From Durusdinium trenchii (lineage: Eukaryota; Sar; Dinophyceae; Suessiales; Symbiodiniaceae), in contig CAXAMN010004025.1 in assembly GCA_963970005.1 (NCBI GenBank), positions 48,351-112,350 on the forward strand: a stretch of DNA of 64,000 bases, given 5' to 3'. The position numbers and the translations under genes were made by a program. The notes under the pieces are model-generated. The model was given only the letters and a program-made list of their open reading frames with translations, was not told the DNA's origin and did no database searches. Shown piece by piece: positions 33,330-45,000 of the stretch (its first letter is position 1; every line of letters begins with the position of its first letter).

Positions 33330-33608
33330 ATGGAGTTCATTCCGGACATTATCAAACCTGATTTCATTGTTTCCTGGTATCAACATGAGGATTTTTCCCA
33401 ATGGACCTGGTCGGCTCTTCCGTCTCCACTGCCGTATCAAACTTTTCGTCACAGCCGAGGCTCGCGGCTTCGAGAGTTTCTGAACTTCCACGAACGCTTG
33501 AGGCGACGAGTTAGACGAGCCCCGAAAGAAAACCCGTTTTCCGCTGGATGTGCAGGGAGGGGAGGCGAAAGGGAGGTGACTGATGTGATTGGTTGGAGGC
33601 TGGTTTGA
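33330..33608 (+). CDS. Candidate terminal exon, Arg-rich
   Basis: The distal part reads HSRGSRLREFLNFHERLRRR then VRRAPKENPFSAGC and a Gly/Arg/Glu segment, stop at 33606-33608. A 183-codon minus-strand frame covers the same bases but is Ser/Pro/Cys-rich and looks like a shadow. Exact 5' end unknown. Confidence 0.4.
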   Translation: MEFIPDIIKPDFIVSWYQHEDFSQWTWSALPSPLPYQTFRHSRGSRLREFLNFHERLRRRVRRAPKENPFSAGCAGRGGEREVTDVIGWRLV

Positions 33609-33748
33609 CGTGTTCCTAAAAGGATTGACACTGAGATGCTGGGACCTTACAAATTGGCCGTAAATTCTGTGACAAATGTCCAGATGCCGTACAGGATTGA
33701 CCTGCGGGTGACAGAGCCCAGCATCAGATTCCATGCGGCAGGCCCTAC

Positions 33749-33949
33749 TTGAATGAGGAGGACAAGCTTCCAGGCCAAATGAAATGCGGTGGAAGCTATG
33801 GCCCAGTTTGGCAGTTGTTTTTAGGTTTACCTTGTGACCACATCCTTGCTGACAAGTGGCACTTGACAGCACCCGAAAGCGTGGCTGGGAGCACGTTCTT
33901 TCCGAAACGGGACTTGCATGCTGAAGGAAGTTTCCTTTCTCAGCGTTGA
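33749..33949 (+). CDS. Open frame of 66 codons, unknown
   Basis: MNEEDKLPGQMKCGG opens the frame, followed by an ordinary globular-type composition to a stop at 33947-33949. Single-exon support only. Confidence 0.28.
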   Translation: MNEEDKLPGQMKCGGSYGPVWQLFLGLPCDHILADKWHLTAPESVAGSTFFPKRDLHAEGSFLSQR

Positions 33950-34409
33950 GCTATGATGTGTTTATGTTCGAAACGAGCTTTTGTGTACCTCCCGTCCCGC
34001 ATCCGTTCTTTTTTCCGTGTGACTCAGCACACCAGGCAAAAGGCCTTTGGAGCAGGAAAGCGGGAAGAGGCGTATGCTTTTGGAATGTGGAGCATGCAGA
34101 GACGATCAGATGGTCCAAGGATGTGATACTGGCCTCCGACCCATGTGACCAAAGGTGCCTTTCATCAAGCCAGAACAACCAATCCACCAACCCAATCCTA
34201 ACCATGCAGACATGCTGAAAGCTACATCTCAAGGTCAGGTGAGATTAGAGCTTGATGTGTTGCCATTGCAACACCTGGCAGAGCAGAGAATCTGTCAACC
34301 ACTGCTCTAGACCGTAAAGGGTGTTCATACTTCTATAGAGGCCTACCAGAGGCAGGTCCTTTGTAGACTTTTTCGGTGCGGTTATCATGTTTGGAGCCGT
34401 GCTGAATCA

Positions 34410-34691
34410 CTAGTGTATATGTTTGGTCGAAACAAACCGATAGATGCCACTTCCCCCATCACATGGCGAAGAACGGTACAGAGGATACATTGGCGCTAGT
34501 TCACTACAGTTGATTTGACAATTTGAGGAGTTATTCAGAAGTGCTAATCTCCTTTTGTCTTGCCGGTTTGTTGTTAAATCCAACAGCAGAGTCGAGTACA
34601 CCAACGTCACTGCCTTTTTGACCCTTTCATGATGGATCTTAATAGGAAGTCTGATCGACGTCCTCAGATCGTCTTTGTCACATGCTTTCAA
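34410..34691 (-). CDS. Minus-strand open frame of 93 codons
   Basis: Begins MKACDKDDLRTSIRLPIKIH then a basic/hydrophobic segment with RQDKRRLALLNNSSN. Protein-like, with no competing plus-strand frame of equal length. Not recognised; could be an old transposon fragment. Confidence 0.3.
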   Translation of the reverse strand: MKACDKDDLRTSIRLPIKIHHERVKKAVTLVYSTLLLDLTTNRQDKRRLALLNNSSNCQINCSELAPMYPLYRSSPCDGGSGIYRFVSTKHIH

Positions 34692-35490
34692 CTAGGCTTT
34701 GGACTAGAGACTCACAAAGAAACTGTCTCGAGTATATTCAAAGTGAAGAGACTCGCTACAGCCAACAGAGTGTTGCTGCAAGGGTGGAGACTTTGGAATT
34801 GGCGTTGATGCGTCAAGGCCTGGCAGGGAAAGCACCAGCCGTTGTTTGTCCTAGAAACGGCCAGGCGCATGTGGCGCATGTGGTACAATAGAGTTGTCCT
34901 ATCATCAGAACCACCTATGGGGGGTTCAATCTGCGGCTATGCAGGGCTTTTGGACCCTCCCCCCTAACTCGCTCCACAAGGCTTTTGGGAGCATTGTTAC
35001 TCATAGGCTCGAAGAGAACAAAGGCCTTGTGGGCCATTGGGTTGGGACACTTGGTGGGGTGACTGTTGAGTCGGAACAGCTTGTGTCTAAGTAAGGTCTT
35101 GAAAACAGGGTTGGTAGATGTTGGTCGGCTCAAAGGTTGTGTGAACCGGGGTCACCTCCCTTAGTAGTCCCTTTCCTAAGTGCGGTCAATCAATTTGCTT
35201 GGAGGACTTGTTAACCAGGCCATACTAACTATCCGGAACACTTACCCAAGCGAGATGAGCATCCAGGTCCCAGTATCATACATCGGGCAATCCTAGGGCC
35301 CCACATCCAGACAAGAGATCTGGCACCCTCATTGCTGTTGATGGACAATCTCATGCTTCGCGCACAGGATGCTTGGGGGTTACCCTGTTTCAAATCGCTC
35401 ACAATCCCACAAGAAAGAGAGAGAGAGACAAGGTGGGATTCCAGCTGCCGGTGCTGGCACCGGCTGGTACAAATACATACATTCAAAAAC

Positions 35491-35660
35491 CTTCTCCATC
35501 CTCCTGAAAACAAGGTGCTTCAGAGGTCCGACTCCCTTGGCATCGTCGGGATCCATCCCGTCTTCGTTTCCATGCGTTTCCCCGGAAGCCACTGGGGAAG
35601 CCGTCGCTGAGGCGTCACGGATGTCTTCAAGAAGCTGAGGCAGATGTACAAGTGGAAACC
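35491..35660 (-). CDS. Minus-strand candidate exon
   Basis: Minus-strand frame reading VRFPLVHLPQLLEDIRDASA then a Gly/Asp-rich stretch and VGPLKHLVFRRMEK, ending exactly at a GT donor (minus GAGAAG|GTTTTT, plus 489-490). A minus AG acceptor lies near 35660. Both ends and composition support a spliced exon. Not recognised. Confidence 0.42.
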
Positions 35661-36406
35661 TGACATCAGCTCCCGCCCCTGGCCTCAGGATCGAGGTGTT
35701 GGATGGTGTTGGATGATGTTGGATGTTTGTCTCCTTTTTTCTCCAAACTGCCCAACTTCCAACCCAACTCCGCTCTGCGAGCATGATTTTCTCTTGACCT
35801 GTGCCTCTCAGGGTTGAAATCAGAACGGCCCCGAACGTCAGCTGGGTCAGATATGTTCAAAATTACCGTCCTTGGCTGCGGTTCAAAACGGGCAACATCC
35901 AAACGCACTGGGAAAATGAAACCCGTGTGAACAGAAAACCTAAACAACTCCACGAGAACCAACCGAAAGTGCTTCAAAAGAGTAACTTTGCTTCGGCCGC
36001 ACCGCTTTGCTTCTCATGTCGAACAATTCAACGAATGAGGGCGGTACATGGAACAGTTTTTGGCTCAAAAAGATGGGCCAGAGATGGCCACTGGCAGGTT
36101 GACTGGTCAAGTTGTTTTGCTTTTTTACCAGGGGCCTATTTTACAGCACCCAGCTGTTGGCCGTTGTGCAACTGCGGAGTTGTGAACTAGAAATGCCATG
36201 AAATGCCGACTCTTATTGGCTTTCTCTACGACTGGTCAACTGTCCAAGGTGCCGCACTAAGCATTACTAAGTTCTTAGCTGGCCAATCTGTACTGCCTAA
36301 CATCAATGCATCTGATGCCCTCGTTCAAGGCAAAGCCATCTCCAAGACCAATTGGGCTGGAGCCTTGAAGTGGACTGACAGACCGACTTGGGGTGCGTGC
36401 TCAGCT

Positions 36407-36575
36407 ACTAGTAGCTTCTTGCTCCTAGTAGTAAGGCACTTGTTACTAGTAGCGTGGCACTTGTTACTAGTAGCGTGGCACNNNNNNNNNNGGCACTTGT
36501 TACTAGTAGCGTGGCACTTGTTACTAGTAGCGTGGCACTTGTTACTAGTAGCGTGGCACTTGTTACTAGTAGCGT
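36407..36575. repeat. 21-bp tandem repeat with assembly gap
   Basis: Units of GCACTTGTTACTAGTAGCGT plus G repeat at least six times, two before and four after ten N at 36482-36491. The unit belongs to the CTAGTAGC family seen at 2150, 24640, 57170 and 61190. The copy number is unknown because assembly broke here. Open reading frames across it are an artefact of the 21-base period. Confidence 0.9.
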
Positions 36576-37099
36576 CCTTTGCTTTATGCATCACTTTGTT
36601 TTGATGTCTTACCGTTGCCTTCTTGGAGGGTATTGGTCGCCGATGGTCGCCTCTCATACCTGGGCGACATGGAAGGACAGTACCTTTGCAGGGCACAGTT
36701 TCGGGAGTCCAAGGAGTTGGTTCCGGCTTGCACAAACTTTGATCACCAGGCAAACCTGAGCAGGTGCAGTCACAAGTCAACCGGTGCTGCAGACACACAC
36801 ACATAAAAAAAAATAAACATATATATATATATTATATATCCTTATATATATATAGCATCACATAGCTGCACTTGGAACTCTGTCAAGGTCCAGGGTGATT
36901 TGATATTCTGAAGTGTAAGACCTCCCTTTCTCAGTTGCCAACACCAAGTCAGGTCAGGTCCGAAGCAACTAAGCAGAGTCCTGCACATGCTTTGGTCTCA
37001 GACGATGTCCAGGTAGATTTGGGTTGCTCGCTGCACATCGAAATCTAACCCTAGGTGAAGACATGGTCTCACACACCTATATAACTTGTTTCAATCCAG

Positions 37100-37411
37100 G
37101 AGATCAACGAGAAGGTGGGATGCCCAGGTTTGGTACATAGGTGGCGGGTGCCCCCGACAAATCATCCGAAACTTGCTGGCCCTCAGGTTGCGAGGCTCTC
37201 AGCAGCTGTGAAGCTGGCCAAGACCACGCGTCTCGGTCCAAAAATAGATGGTCACCGCCAAAAGATCATTAAATTAAGGAAGTGGGCCATCATCTTTGGA
37301 TGTCGTGTGAACACGCTCTCACGTTTGCCAAGTGGGCTACTTAACTTACCTTCATGCAGCAAGTCAGTGGGGCGTAGTGGGGCTACAATGGCTAGGAGTT
37401 CCATGTTGTAG
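37100..37411 (+). CDS. Candidate basic exon
   Basis: Acceptor ATCCAG (ending 37099) opens EINEKVGCPGLVHRWRVPPT, then VARLSAAVKLAKTTRLGPKI and HRQKIIKLRKW. Open to 37411. The segment up to about 37300 is clearly better than the rest. Lys/Arg-rich, not recognised. Confidence 0.38.
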   Translation, partial: EINEKVGCPGLVHRWRVPPTNHPKLAGPQVARLSAAVKLAKTTRLGPKIDGHRQKIIKLRKWAIIFGCRVNTLSRLPSGLLNLPSCSKSVGRSGATMARSSML

Positions 37412-37490
37412 CCTGACTTACAAGACAGGTTGTCCTGACTTGACTACCATAGCCATGCCTTCACGGCGCATCGGGCCTTGAGCATCGTGT

Positions 37491-37859
37491 TTGGCTCTGT
37501 GTTTGGGACCTATACGTGGCGCCGCTTTTGGCGCGAGCGTCGATCCGTTGGAAGGACGAAACCTGCGCCGCCAGGGATACTCTTTCCGCCGACAAAGAGC
37601 TGCGGATCTTCTTGGAGCAAGAGAGCAACAGGAGATGCGGGATGTCTGTGGGGCTTGCCCATCCTGTTTTGCAGACATGGCCGCAGGCATGGTGGCATAT
37701 CCATTGTTCTTTTCACATCAACTATTAGTAACTATTGGACGTTTGGAGGATGATAGGAGGATGATAAAGCACAAACAAGCCGGCAATGGAAGGGGCTGGG
37801 CTTTGCAGGGTGTATCAGCTTTCCATTCTAGTTTTCCAGTTCCCAGCAATTTGTGTTAG
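37491..37859 (+). CDS. Open frame of 122 codons, frame uncertain
   Basis: One frame reads GRNLRRQGYSFRRQRAADLL then GAREQQEMRDVCGACPSCFA; another across 37545-37640 reads RDTLSADKELRIFLEQESNR. Both are protein-like, so coding on the plus strand is likely but the frame is not settled. The first frame contains a CGACPSC cysteine pair. Confidence 0.33.
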   Translation: MALCLGPIRGAAFGASVDPLEGRNLRRQGYSFRRQRAADLLGAREQQEMRDVCGACPSCFADMAAGMVAYPLFFSHQLLVTIGRLEDDRRMIKHKQAGNGRGWALQGVSAFHSSFPVPSNLC

Positions 37860-38562
37860 CTCGCTCAAATACCTTTGGCAAGAGCATCGCTTTTAGCTCT
37901 CTCCTGAACAAACATAGCAACCCTCAAATGCTTCAACGTGGCTTGGAAGATGAGGGTTGAACTAGTCACTTCCAATAGATGGCTGCAGCTTGCTTCGATC
38001 AGGAGCTTGGGCGGCGATGTTTTCAAGACATTCCAGCAGTGGGCGAAGCTGATGCAAGGTTGCTGGGCCTTGATAATTTTTAGAGCGACTTAGACTTAGC
38101 CAGTAGACTGTTTAGTAAGTCAACGAAACACTATCCATTAGTAAGTCCCACTAAGATAAACTAAGTCCAACGAGCTTTTGCATTGGACGACCAACCTCTT
38201 TCTGAAGCAAAAAGGAGCATTTCATGCGGACAACAGTACAAAGAATCTGAAGGGTTTGACGTCCGTGTTTGAACATTGCGAGACCAATCGGTCTAACTTC
38301 CATTTCGATTAGGAAAGCGCAGACCAGCACCCATGGGAAGCACCCATAGGTGCGAGGTGTTCAAATAGAGGATGGGACTAACCCTTCAAGACACATTTGA
38401 AAGAAGTCGATGACAACCATTCACTCCCGATCCCGAGTCCAAACTTCTGCCACTTGGCTATCTCAGGCGATGGCATGCTAGTGAAGCCCAAGAAGATTGC
38501 ACCGAACCCGGAAAGAAACGTTTGTCGCATGTGGTCGCCTTTGGTGCACGGGTGGGATGGGA

Positions 38563-39234
38563 CTACCCACCAAGTTTCTCATCGGAACTGCGACTCAACA
38601 GGTGGAACATGTTAGTTTGCTGCCAAAGACTGACCCACTGCTGTGCTGAAAACACCGGCCGGGTGCAGCTGAAAACACCCGTCACTTGCAGCGGCCGGGT
38701 GTTCGCTGCACGTGCGCCGCTTGGTCGCCGGTTTTGCTTCGCCATGTACGGCGACAAGATAGCACCCACCAATTGAAGGGTCTCCAACGGTACTTGGTCT
38801 TTTGGATAGGGACGTATAGGGACCACATCTGCGTGTTTTGCCAGTGCACGCTTCGACGCTTCTGCAGGTGCTTCCGTGATGAAAAGGTTTGGTGGATCGA
38901 AGCAACGCAGAGATGCCGTGCTTTTGATCTTACCATTTGAGGGCCGATGTATGCCGATGTCAGCTTTCGGTGCTTTTTGCCGCCGACATCGCGTGCAACG
39001 GAGGTTTTCCCTATGTTTTCCCTCCGAGGCCTCCCAAGCCTTGCGCAACCAGATTCAGTTGAGGTATCAGGAGCGCTTGTGTTGACTTTGGGAGAGAAGT
39101 GGCGACAGAATGCTGGAAAGGGTGAAGGGTTGCAGACGGTTGCAGCCAGAGGCGACCTATTATTGACTGGTGGCATGGATCCCTGGAATGGAAAAGGTCA
39201 GCCACACAAAATGACCTTTGGTGACCTCTAAAAC
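38563..39234. other. GC-rich stretch open on both strands
   Basis: The minus strand is open for 161 and 164 codons in two frames, while the plus strand has 84- and 94-codon frames, one ending DPWNGKGQPHKMTFGDL. The word CCGGGTG repeats near 38655-38700. I could not decide which, if any, is coding. Confidence 0.3.
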
Positions 39235-39609
39235 CCATGTTACATATTGTATTGCACCTTATCATCACCAGCAAGAGTTTGGTATGTCCACGTCACTTGG
39301 ATCATACGCTCTGACTTGAAGAAGACCTTTCCATGCATTGGTGATCAGTAATCCCAAGGTGCTGACTACTCAAACCCAACGTTGGGGAGAGAAACTATGA
39401 AACTCTAGTGACCTCAAAATATAGAAATAATATGAAATAATCCTTGTAAGAATGTGTTGGATACAGTTTCTATCTCGTTGCTGGCTTCTAGAATGAGCCC
39501 TTGAGTCACTGGACAAAGAGATGAAATTGAACATCGTCACTCCGTCACTTCGCGGCGATGATATATTAATATACAATATATCAAGAATCATGGCCTGGGC
39601 GTTGAATGA

Positions 39610-39840
39610 ATGAATCGAGTCCCGCGGGGGCCTGGGCTCTGTCCTGCGCAGGAATTCCTTGAAAGGCGATTTCCGGACCAAGCTCGTCACTTCCAGTGGG
39701 GTGCTTGGTACATCTTGGGACGCGGCATGGGGCCGGTTTTGTTTGCAGGTTTATGTGGGTTTGCTGTGTTTGTTTGGTTTGGTGGTCTCAAACTGGGGAG
39801 AGACCTCTACGATGTTGTGCATCTCCTCCAAAATTATTGA
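39610..39840 (+). CDS. Candidate exon, possibly with a membrane segment
   Basis: The frame reads AQEFLERRFPDQARHFQWGA then WYILGRGMGPVLFAGLCGFA and a further hydrophobic run, to a stop at 39838-39840. An AG|GT boundary after VLFA (39749) could end the exon. If not, one transmembrane helix is possible. Not recognised. Confidence 0.42.
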   Translation: MNRVPRGPGLCPAQEFLERRFPDQARHFQWGAWYILGRGMGPVLFAGLCGFAVFVWFGGLKLGRDLYDVVHLLQNY

Positions 39841-39849
39841 GACTGCATA

Positions 39850-41480
39850 GAGTCTCGAGAGAAGTTGACAGCATGAAGAAAGCCAGTAGTTCAGACCTGA
39901 ACCCCTGAACCCCAAGTGCTGCATTTTGACTACCACCATTAAAGGTTCGGTCATGCCTTGTCGAGCCAGGAATAAAGAAATGCGAGGTGTCTTTAAACAA
40001 GTACTGTATTCCATGTAGGAGTCATGTCACTCCTGGATTATGTTTTAACAACAATTTGATGGTAACATTTGTTGCGAGGTAGATACTACCCATTGACTAC
40101 AAGAAAAGTGGAATCATGTTGCAAGAGGTTCACCCAAGAGAGAGATACCAAATGACACATTCGAGACCTGCAACATTCCAAAACTGAGTGTTGCCAAAAG
40201 TTATTTGGCTAGAATGTAATAACATCCAGAATAATATTCATAATCCATGTCACAGGTGGTCAGAAAAACTAAATCCCCATTGGAATAACCACTCTTAAAT
40301 CAGTACCTTAAGCATCCAAGTTGTTTAACAATCTTAGACTTGAATATACTTAAATCAAATCATTGAAATCTAAAATGACTAGCTTGGCGTACCTCTTAAG
40401 AGAGGGTGTAAAGACACAAGAACATGTTGCGAAGGTGGCGAAGGTTGGTGCTGCTGATTCTTGAGAGAAACATATTATACTTTGTGATGTTGTGAAAAAA
40501 AAAAACTCAGGTCCTGTGATTCTTTAGAGGTTTTAGGCTTGAAGTGGTTGTGCAGGTGATTCTAGAAAGAATTCTGTGTTTGTTTTGCAGTCCTTGTCTT
40601 TGCACATCTCTGAAGACCAATAATTTGCCAATAATATATCATGTTGTTTGCTTTTTGTTTAGATCATTTGAACCAGTATTACGCCAGTCTCAATACCAAA
40701 AGACCACGCATTCCTGTACCCTTCTAGCTGGTCAAGAATCAGGGGGTCTCTCATCCCATAGATGTCAATATTTTGTTGTTATTGATTTTAAAGAAGGCAT
40801 ATATTGATATATATTGCCTATATGTTTGTTTGGACATTCCCATTTGATTTTGTGAGCTCGATTCTATACTACGCTCATTTTCCATGTGCTCTCGATTCTT
40901 TACCACATGTTCTTTCCTGGGGGCCATGTCCACAGATTTAGGCTTCTAAAGTGGGCTGCGCTGAACTACCCTGTAATAATCTGTAATCTCAAAGGGGATG
41001 TAACTAATATATGATTATTCCAGACGGGCTGTGAGAGGGAGTCCCCGGTGGTGTCCCCTGAAGTAACCCCACATTTAAAGAAGTGAGAGACTTCAGAAGT
41101 AAGCACAAGATATGTGGAGGTCCCCAAATGGATTGAGAGTCGAAAGGTTTTCCGAAACAAGTTTGAAGGGGACCACGTGACCGTACGTGACCACGCTTCG
41201 CTCCAATCAAGCTGCAAGACTACAATCTTAGGAGTCAAGATCATCCTAACACATCCAAGGCCAGGTCCTCCAGGTCCTCCAGCACCTCACGCGCGAGCTT
41301 CACATCATCTCACGCGCCAAGGCCACAGACTCCTGCCGGCCTGGGTGTGGCAGTCCTGGGACTCAGTGGGACCCGGGCCGATTCGGCAGATCTCAGGCGT
41401 TTGGTGAGACGATTCAGATGGTCGAAACCTGTCGAAAGCAACAGCGGTCAGACGATATGATGAATATTATATTAGGCAGG
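39850..41480. other. AT-rich stretch without a supported gene
   Basis: Short frames only; no tandem structure. This is the gap between the first mosaic of exons and the gene cassette. Confidence 0.45.
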
Positions 41481-41484
41481 AAAC

Positions 41485-41611
41485 CTCCGGTTCGTTTCGG
41501 TTCGTTTTGGTTCCTTGAAACTGGAATGATGGGCGGTTCGGTTCGCAAATACAAACGGTTCGTTTCGGTTTTCGTGAGAATCGGTTCGGTTCGGTTCGGT
41601 TCGGTTCCTTC
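41485..41611. repeat. GGTTC pentamer block, left of the gene cassette
   Basis: Runs of CGGTTCG with TTTCGGTT variants, finishing in five consecutive CGGTT units before CC TTCTTTTT. A matching block in the same orientation lies at 56763-56909, on the other side of genes A, B and D. Confidence 0.85.
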
Positions 41612-41723
41612 TTTTTAATATACAACCGAAGGCGGCGTTTAAAGCAAAGGGTTTGGCAGATCACAGCACAGTCTCCGGAGTTTCCATAAACTGAGACCCA
41701 TGGGGTTCCTTTTGGGTGAATGA

Positions 41724-41801
41724 TCGATGGGGTGTCCTAGTCACGTCCCGGACTCTCGCTAGGGAAGGTCGGGGCCCATCGATATCTTGAGGACACCCCA
41801 T
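41724..41801. repeat. Inverted repeat with nested arms
   Basis: ATGGGGTGTCCT (41727-41738) is exactly complementary to AGGACACCCCAT (41790-41801). TCGATGGG (41724-41731) also pairs with CCCATCGA (41775-41782). The two foldings are mutually exclusive. Confidence 0.75.
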
Positions 41802-42068
41802 GGGCCTTGAGCGTTGAAAGCCGACGACCCGCGACGCCCCGGCCTCCATCGGATGAGATCACACATGTGCGTGGTTCAAGAGACCATGAGGGTCTTCTTG
41901 AGATGATCCATGAGGATCCACCGATGTTGATGTAATGCTCTTAGGGTTCACTATCACAACCTTGAAGGTACTTTGTTCACAGGAAATCTGTGAAACGTTT
42001 TGTATACCATTGGGCTATGACCTTGAAGATAGAATCTCTTTCAGAATTCCCAATATGTTCTGTGAACC

Positions 42069-45000
42069 ATGGATTGCACTCGTCTTTTTGCACATATACG
42101 CGAGCTCTGTCGCGGCATCATGGATAGCGATCTCTGCAGTCGGCTGGATGCCTCACAGACCGCCACCACGACGAGGCAAAGTCGATCAATCACATGTGCA
42201 CAACAATAACATACTCTTGTGTGAAGCTTTGTCACATGATGATGTCGAGCATGAGTGTGCATCGTGCAGCACTTTTTGACTCTGTTTAGTTGTGTCTACT
42301 CTAGTGCTTTGCGGGCAAGCTATGTCGAGCTTGCATGGTAAAGAAGATGCAGCCCTTGGCATCTTTGCTGCATGAACTATACAATGTAATGTGCAACCGT
42401 GCACATGCATATATTTGTTGATGTTGTGCTATCTTGTTATCATTCACTTAGGCATTGTCAAAATCCACTTGCCTCAGTCAGCATTCTTAGACTGCGCTGC
42501 TGCTGACGACGTCGATCAGCAGACCTTGTTTCCAAAAGTAGACTACCAGCACGTTAAGATGTCTGACTTGGAGCGATACCTAGAGCTTGTCATAGACTTC
42601 TACCGGTTATCACCAGAAGGCGGGTCGTTTGTCATATTGTGCACGCAATGTATTTAGTTCTGCATGATGTGTTATAGTGCAGAATTGTCACGTGCATATA
42701 TACAAAATGTGGAAGGAGAACATTCAATTACCTTTCTTGTGGGCATCTTTGAAAAGTTGGACATCCAGAGCGATTACAACTTGAGCAATCGCAAAACAAA
42801 GAAGGATCGCCAGCGCTGGTACACAGGCGAGGCTACATGATGCATGCGTTGAAGATATTCAGTCGACGTGTCTATTGAGCTTTTATTCTATATTTTTCTG
42901 TGTTCCACCATGATGTTTGTGTGCTTTGTTGCAGGCATACACATTGTATGGCTTACTCTCGTATGCACGCCGTTACTGGAGAAAGGCTGTTGCCCGCAAC
43001 ACCAAGGGTGAGGCCAGACTACATTGAGACATCTAAGAAAAACAAATGTCATATGATGTGCATGTGCACGCGTTTAAGTTATAAACATTAACACTGCATG
43101 TCAGGTGGCACAAAAACTGATACGCGTGATGCAGAAAAACGACAGAAAAGCCAGACCAAAGAAGAAGATCTTGACACCTTGCACCAACAACTCCGATGAC
43201 GATGATGATCTTCAAATTGTGTATTTGTATCACCCTGCAGGTAGCTTTGTCTGCGGTTACAATTGATATGCATGCACACAGCTTATACGTACAAAACCAT
43301 TTTGATTATGTGCTAAGGTATCGTGGTGTCTACCAATGTCCTGGCCGGTGATGATGTGATCGTGACACCGCAAGAGACACCACAGGATGGCCAACATGCT
43401 GAGCGCCAGCAGCCTGATGCACCTGATCAGGTGCCTTCAACCTTGCTGGACGTTGAGATGGAACCTGATCAGGTGCCTTCAACCTTGCTGGACGTTGAGA
43501 TGGAACATGATTCACAGTGGATAGAGACTTTGGCTGTGACAGCACCTGAGCCGCCTTTCCATCTTCCAGACTCAGCGGCCCATGAGTCACAATGGGAAGA
43601 TACTCAGGTTGTGGGTGCGCCAAAGCCTGTAGTCCAAGCACAGCATGAAGAGACTCAGGCCGTGGTCACAGAAGAATCTGTGAATCCTGAACAGCCAGTG
43701 GTCGAGTCTCAGCGGGACCATTCTCAGATGATTGCCTCTACTCCTTCCGACTATGTAGACACAATGGTCGAGCACAAAGAAGATCAGGCACTAGAGCAGC
43801 ACCAAGCCGGTGAACAGCTTGATGCACACACTCATCCAAAGTCTGATGCAGGTGCTTGGGTCATTGTTGATGACAGTGAGTCAGAGGAGGGGACAACTTT
43901 ACCCAATGATCCAGCCCTCCAGAAAGCACGGAACAAGCCGACTGACCGCAACATCGTTTTAGTTGGTGGGGAAGCTATCTTTAGAGCTGTCGCTGAACAC
44001 AGGTCACCATTGAGGCCTCGAACTTTGACGTATGATGCTTCGAAGGATCCTAAGGCAGATGCCAACACAACCGGAGAGGAGCAGGCTATGATGCCAGCCA
44101 CGGTCCCCGTTCAGGACAAAGTCTCATTGTTTATGCACATGACAGCTGTATGTGTTTCTATATGAAAAACACATAGTGAAACATGTGTCGACAGTGTTTC
44201 CTCTGCAGGAAGTGACAACACCGTGTCATGCAGCTGAAGTGGCAACACCCTGCGTTGAGACGAGAGTTCCCTAGCTTATTTAAAGAAAAAACATATGTGC
44301 ACGTGCTATATGAATGCATTCTGCAAGCATGCAAATATTATATCGTTTGTACACTAAACCTATCATTTCTAAGGAACCTGTTGGTGGTCATCTCCCGATG
44401 GACCCTGCCCTTTATGAAGAGCTTGCACGCGCAGAGCCTCCAGTCTATGGGAATCAACTCAAGAAGAGAGGTCGAAAGCCAAAGGCAAAGGTTTTGACCG
44501 ACTCGGCCGTGGAGGGTGAGTCCATGGAGAACACTCATGCCAAGAAGGTCAAGAAAAACAAGAACGGCAAGAAGGGCAAGGGCAAGGGGAAACGAGCTGG
44601 TGGAAAGAAGGGAAAAGGTGGAAAAGGTCGTGCCAAGAAAGGCAAGAAGGGCAAGGGACAGTCTGCAATGGGTGGCGAAGCAGGAATGTCAGCACCATGT
44701 GAGATGGCAGCTGAGATGAAGTCGCTTCATGATCTGGAGGAGCTTCCCATGGAAAGGTCAGCTGGAGAGGAAGCTGGAGCGAAGACACGGAAGCGCAGAA
44801 CAAAGGCCAAGAGATCTTCAACCCGAGCGGCAAAGGGAAATGAGATGGTTGTGGAGGAGAATTTGGAAGAATCCAACCAAACAAGAAATCCGCCGAAGAA
44901 GAGGGCTCGCAAAGGCAAGGCTGCTGTTGCAAAAGCCCCTGTGGATGCTCCCGTGCAACCATTGGTGGAACCGGAAGTGGCTGAAGTGGCCCAGCCATCA

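Noticed and set aside
33321-33872. 183-codon minus-strand open frame
   Set aside because: Ser/Pro/His-rich composition antisense to a more protein-like plus-strand exon.
36050-36074. TTTTTGGCTCAA as a relict dinoflagellate spliced leader
   Set aside because: Only about 12 of the 22 leader bases agree and the 5' half does not. A chance match in 64 kb is likely.
35801-36190. 129-codon plus-strand open frame with ATG
   Set aside because: Composition is mixed and no splice or domain evidence supports it.
36203-36804. Long open frames on both strands across the 21-bp tandem
   Set aside because: The 21-base period keeps frames open automatically, and N bases interrupt them.
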